Shown piece after piece: positions 62,609-64,000 of a stretch of DNA of 64,000 nucleotides; position 1 is the first letter of the stretch, and each line of letters starts with the position of its first letter. Location of the stretch: contig NZ_CP076544.1 of NCBI RefSeq assembly GCF_018885305.1, forward strand, positions 1,674,001 through 1,738,000, written 5' to 3'. Made by a program: the position numbers and the translations under genes. The notes beneath the pieces were generated by a model, which had not been told where the DNA came from, searched no databases, and was given only the letters and a program-made list of their open reading frames with translations. The stretch comes from Curtobacterium sp. L6-1 (lineage in GTDB: Bacteria; Actinomycetota; Actinomycetes; Actinomycetales; Microbacteriaceae).

Positions 62609-62780
62609 GGGGCCCAGTCGGTACCGGGGCCCAGTCGGTACCGGGGCCCAGTCGGTACCGGGACCCAGTCGGTACCGGGGCCCAGTCGGCTACCGGGGCC
62701 CAGTCGGCTACCGGGGCCCAGTCGGCTACCGAGGCCCAGTCGGGTGCCGGGGCTCAGTCCCGCGGCCCAATCGGTACCGA
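62609..62780. repeat. 17/18-bp minisatellite between convergent genes
   Basis: Four copies of a 17-bp unit GGGGCCCAGTCGGTACC (62609, 62626, 62643, 62660), then four of an 18-bp version GGGGCCCAGTCGGCTACC (62677, 62695, 62713, 62731), then degenerate copies to about 62780. One inserted base distinguishes the halves. The 265-bp gap 62578-62842 holds no gene; both strands can be read through it but only as repeat-encoded peptides. Confidence 0.85.
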
Positions 62781-62842
62781 TGGCGCCCGGTACAGCACCG
62801 ATCGGGCTCCGCACAGCACCGGGCTCGGCCCCGCACGCGGGC

Positions 62843-63361
62843 TCAGCCCGGCTCGCCGATCCCCGTCCCGGTGAAGCCCGCGACCGAGGCGTTGTCCTCG
62901 GCGAACACCACACGCGCCTCAACCCGCCCGCCGGCGAGCACCCCCGGAAGCCAGTAGCGCGCGTCGTCCCACATCGCGTCGAACGGGACCGCGTCGACCG
63001 GCACCCACCGCGGGTCCAGCTCCTCACCGCCCGACGGGTCCCCCTGCCAGCGGCGGCAGACGAAGACGTCCGAGACCTGCGACCAGGACGGTCGGTACGG
63101 GAACCGGTAGTCCAACGTGCCACGGGCCTCCAGGTCGGCGGGGTCGACCCGCAGTCCGACCTCCTCGGCCACCTCGCGCACGGCGGTCTCGACCGCCGTC
63201 TCGTCGCCCTCGCGCTTGCCGCCGGGGCCGACCACACGCCCCGTGCCGAGGCCCCGTCGCTTCTCGCCGAGCAGGACCTCCGGTCCGTGTGGGCCGTCGC
63301 GGAGCAGGTACACGACGACGACCGCCGGGTGCTGGGTCTTGCTCTCGTCGCGCTCGGTCAT
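62843..63361 (-). CDS. NUDIX hydrolase (MutT-like)
   Basis: 172 residues. The Nudix box GGKREGDETAVETAVREVAEEVGL is complete (Gx5Ex7REUxEExGU), preceded by VVVVYLLRDGPHGPEVLLGEKRRGLGTGRVVGPG. An 8-oxo-dGTP diphosphatase role is suggested by GEKRRGLGTGR and by the later WSQVSDVFVCRRWQGDP, but nucleotide specificity is uncertain. The ATG at 63361 is the likely start. Monocistronic, divergent from the small unknown gene. Confidence 0.93.
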   Translation of the reverse strand: MTERDESKTQHPAVVVVYLLRDGPHGPEVLLGEKRRGLGTGRVVGPGGKREGDETAVETAVREVAEEVGLRVDPADLEARGTLDYRFPYRPSWSQVSDVFVCRRWQGDPSGGEELDPRWVPVDAVPFDAMWDDARYWLPGVLAGGRVEARVVFAEDNASVAGFTGTGIGEPG

Positions 63362-63389
63362 GTGGTCCAGTGTGGCCGATCCGGTGGTC

Positions 63390-63395
63390 TACGCT
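63390..63395 (+). promoter_or_regulatory. Putative leaderless -10 (TACGCT) ahead of a short reading frame
   Basis: TACGCT ends 6 nt before the ATG at 63402, the same geometry as the other leaderless candidates. The next gene's ATG (63427) lies 25 nt further on. Confidence 0.4.
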
Positions 63396-63401
63396 CGTTG
63401 C

Positions 63402-63434
63402 ATGGCAGGCGTGCTGCGGGGGCACCATGGCTGA
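63402..63434 (+). CDS. Possible 10-residue leader peptide overlapping the next gene's start
   Basis: A leaderless-type ATG opens a frame coding MAGVLRGHHG and ending in TGA at 63434. Its stop overlaps the start of the 116-residue gene at 63427 in another frame by 8 bp, so translation of the short frame would deliver ribosomes to that start. It may be chance; no conservation could be tested. Confidence 0.3.
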   Translation: MAGVLRGHHG

Positions 63435-63777
63435 GTCCCGCAGGACGGGGCGCAGCCTCGAGGTGCTGCGCGCCGAAGCCGCCGAGGAGATATCGGTCAT
63501 CGTCGAGCACCGCTGTCGTCAGGGTGACGACCCCTGGGACTTCATGCACACGCTGCCGACCGTCGACGAGCAGGTCGTGCTCATCCTCCGGGCCGAGGCG
63601 ATGGAGCTCGACGTCCGGATCGGCCAGCGGAGCGCCCAGTGGTCCGCGCACCCGGCCTCCGGTCAGCAGACCGAGCACGGTGAGGAGTACCACCGCCTCC
63701 GCCGCATCGCCCTGCAGCACCCCGAGCTGACCGAGGCCGTGTGGAAGATGATGGACGCGCTGCCGGGCGCGCGCTGA
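63427..63777 (+). CDS. Conserved-looking small protein of unknown function
   Basis: 116 residues, mostly helical and charged: SLEVLRAEAAEEISVIVEHRCRQGDDPWDFMHTLPTVDEQVVLILRAEAMEL, then EYHRLRRIALQHPELTEAVWKMMDAL. No signal peptide, membrane segment or metal motif. I recognise no family. The ATG at 63427 (MAESRRTGRS) has a weak GGGGG upstream and is overlapped by a 10-codon frame with its own promoter-like hexamer. Confidence 0.65.
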   Translation: MAESRRTGRSLEVLRAEAAEEISVIVEHRCRQGDDPWDFMHTLPTVDEQVVLILRAEAMELDVRIGQRSAQWSAHPASGQQTEHGEEYHRLRRIALQHPELTEAVWKMMDALPGAR

Positions 63778-63865
63778 CGCCGACCGGGCTCGCGCTCCGG
63801 ACGGGGACGTCCCACGGGACCGAGTGCTCCCACCTGGTGGATCGTTCCTGGGGTTGGATGGGGTC

Positions 63866-64000
63866 ATGACCGACACCGTCCTCGCCGTCCTCAACCAGCC
63901 TTCGCGGTCCGCAGCACCGCACGACCCCGAGGCGGACGCCTTCACCTGGGCGAAGCCGCTCGAGGAGCACATCCAGGTCATGGACCTCGGCCTGACCCGC
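63866..64000 (+). CDS. Unknown protein, 5' end only (runs off the window)
   Basis: An ATG at 63866 opens a frame of 45 codons that is still open at the window edge (MTDTVLAVLNQPSRSAAPHD then PEADAFTWAKPLEEHIQVMD then LGLTR). TTGGAT ends 6 nt before it, compatible with a leaderless start. No family can be named from so little. Confidence 0.5.
   Translation, partial: MTDTVLAVLNQPSRSAAPHDPEADAFTWAKPLEEHIQVMDLGLTR

Noticed and set aside
62609..62780. Tandem units considered as a CRISPR array
   Set aside because: The units are head-to-tail with no spacers and there are no cas genes.
1..64000. Search for tRNA, rRNA, insertion sequences, prophage or a defence island
   Set aside because: No cloverleaf-like tRNA, rRNA stretch, transposase, integrase or defence-type gene cluster was recognised. 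RecQ and HelD stand alone and do not form a defence module.

Overview
The window is a stretch of chromosome from a very G+C-rich actinobacterium. Gene order (parA-scpA-scpB-rluB-tyrA-cmk-der; DUF3046-recA-recX-miaB-miaA-dapF; cinA-pgsA-ftsK-rnj-dapA), CGAAC-N4-GTTCG type LexA boxes, frequent GTG starts and many leaderless-looking promoters all point to Actinomycetota. A Microbacteriaceae, perhaps Curtobacterium-like, is my inference from family resemblance and could not be tested. I see no rRNA or tRNA gene, insertion sequence, prophage or CRISPR array; this is core chromosome, mostly read from the minus strand.

Layout. 1-5 kb: the end of a RecQ-type helicase, an aldo/keto reductase with a divergent XRE regulator, and two membrane proteins. 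5-18 kb: two adjacent minus-strand blocks, parA-scpA-scpB-rluB and tyrA-cmk-der (chromosome segregation, rRNA modification, tyrosine and nucleotide metabolism, ribosome assembly), then hisC-hisB-hisH-priA-sseB. 17.5-27.5 kb: lysM/lexA with shared SOS boxes, hflX, a methyltransferase, dapF-miaA-miaB, recX-recA with paired SOS boxes, and DUF3046. 27.5-41.3 kb: clgR, cinA-pgsA, ftsK, rnj, dapA, folA-thyA, dapB, a GNAT gene, a phosphatase and an M16 peptidase. 41.5-53 kb: a tetR gene with an operator and a structured leader, ybhB, pnp, a secreted lytic-transglycosylase-like protein, an FMN reductase, rpsO, vanZ, an anchored GH6 protein, helD, an aldo/keto reductase and an FKBP. 53-64 kb: mostly transporters and membrane proteins (MFS, YihY, PitA, a CPA1 antiporter, a YhgE-like protein), plus aspA, NUDIX and small unknown genes.

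How the genes work together. Lysine/DAP biosynthesis is spread over three loci (dapA, dapB, dapF). Histidine biosynthesis is one overlapping operon. ParA, ScpA and ScpB with FtsK cover chromosome condensation and translocation. RecA, RecX and LexA form the SOS core. PNPase, RNase J, RluB, HflX, Der, MiaA, MiaB and S15 form an RNA and ribosome group.

Unusual layers. (1) A recurring GACGGGAGGC-core palindrome makes three long hairpins in convergent gaps, survives as half copies in other gaps, and appears inside low-constraint parts of scpA, miaA and ftsK. (2) The RluB-type synthase carries about 350 residues of GYRGRDDRG repeats. (3) At least fifteen genes have a TANNNT hexamer exactly 6 or 7 nt before the start codon; for dapB and the GNAT gene the two opposing hexamers share one 10-bp palindrome. 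(4) Two genes end inside 14-bp tandem repeats that carry stop codons in successive frames. (5) The visible RecQ end is followed by a phosphoribosyltransferase-like segment. No complete undescribed defence or biosynthetic system could be supported.
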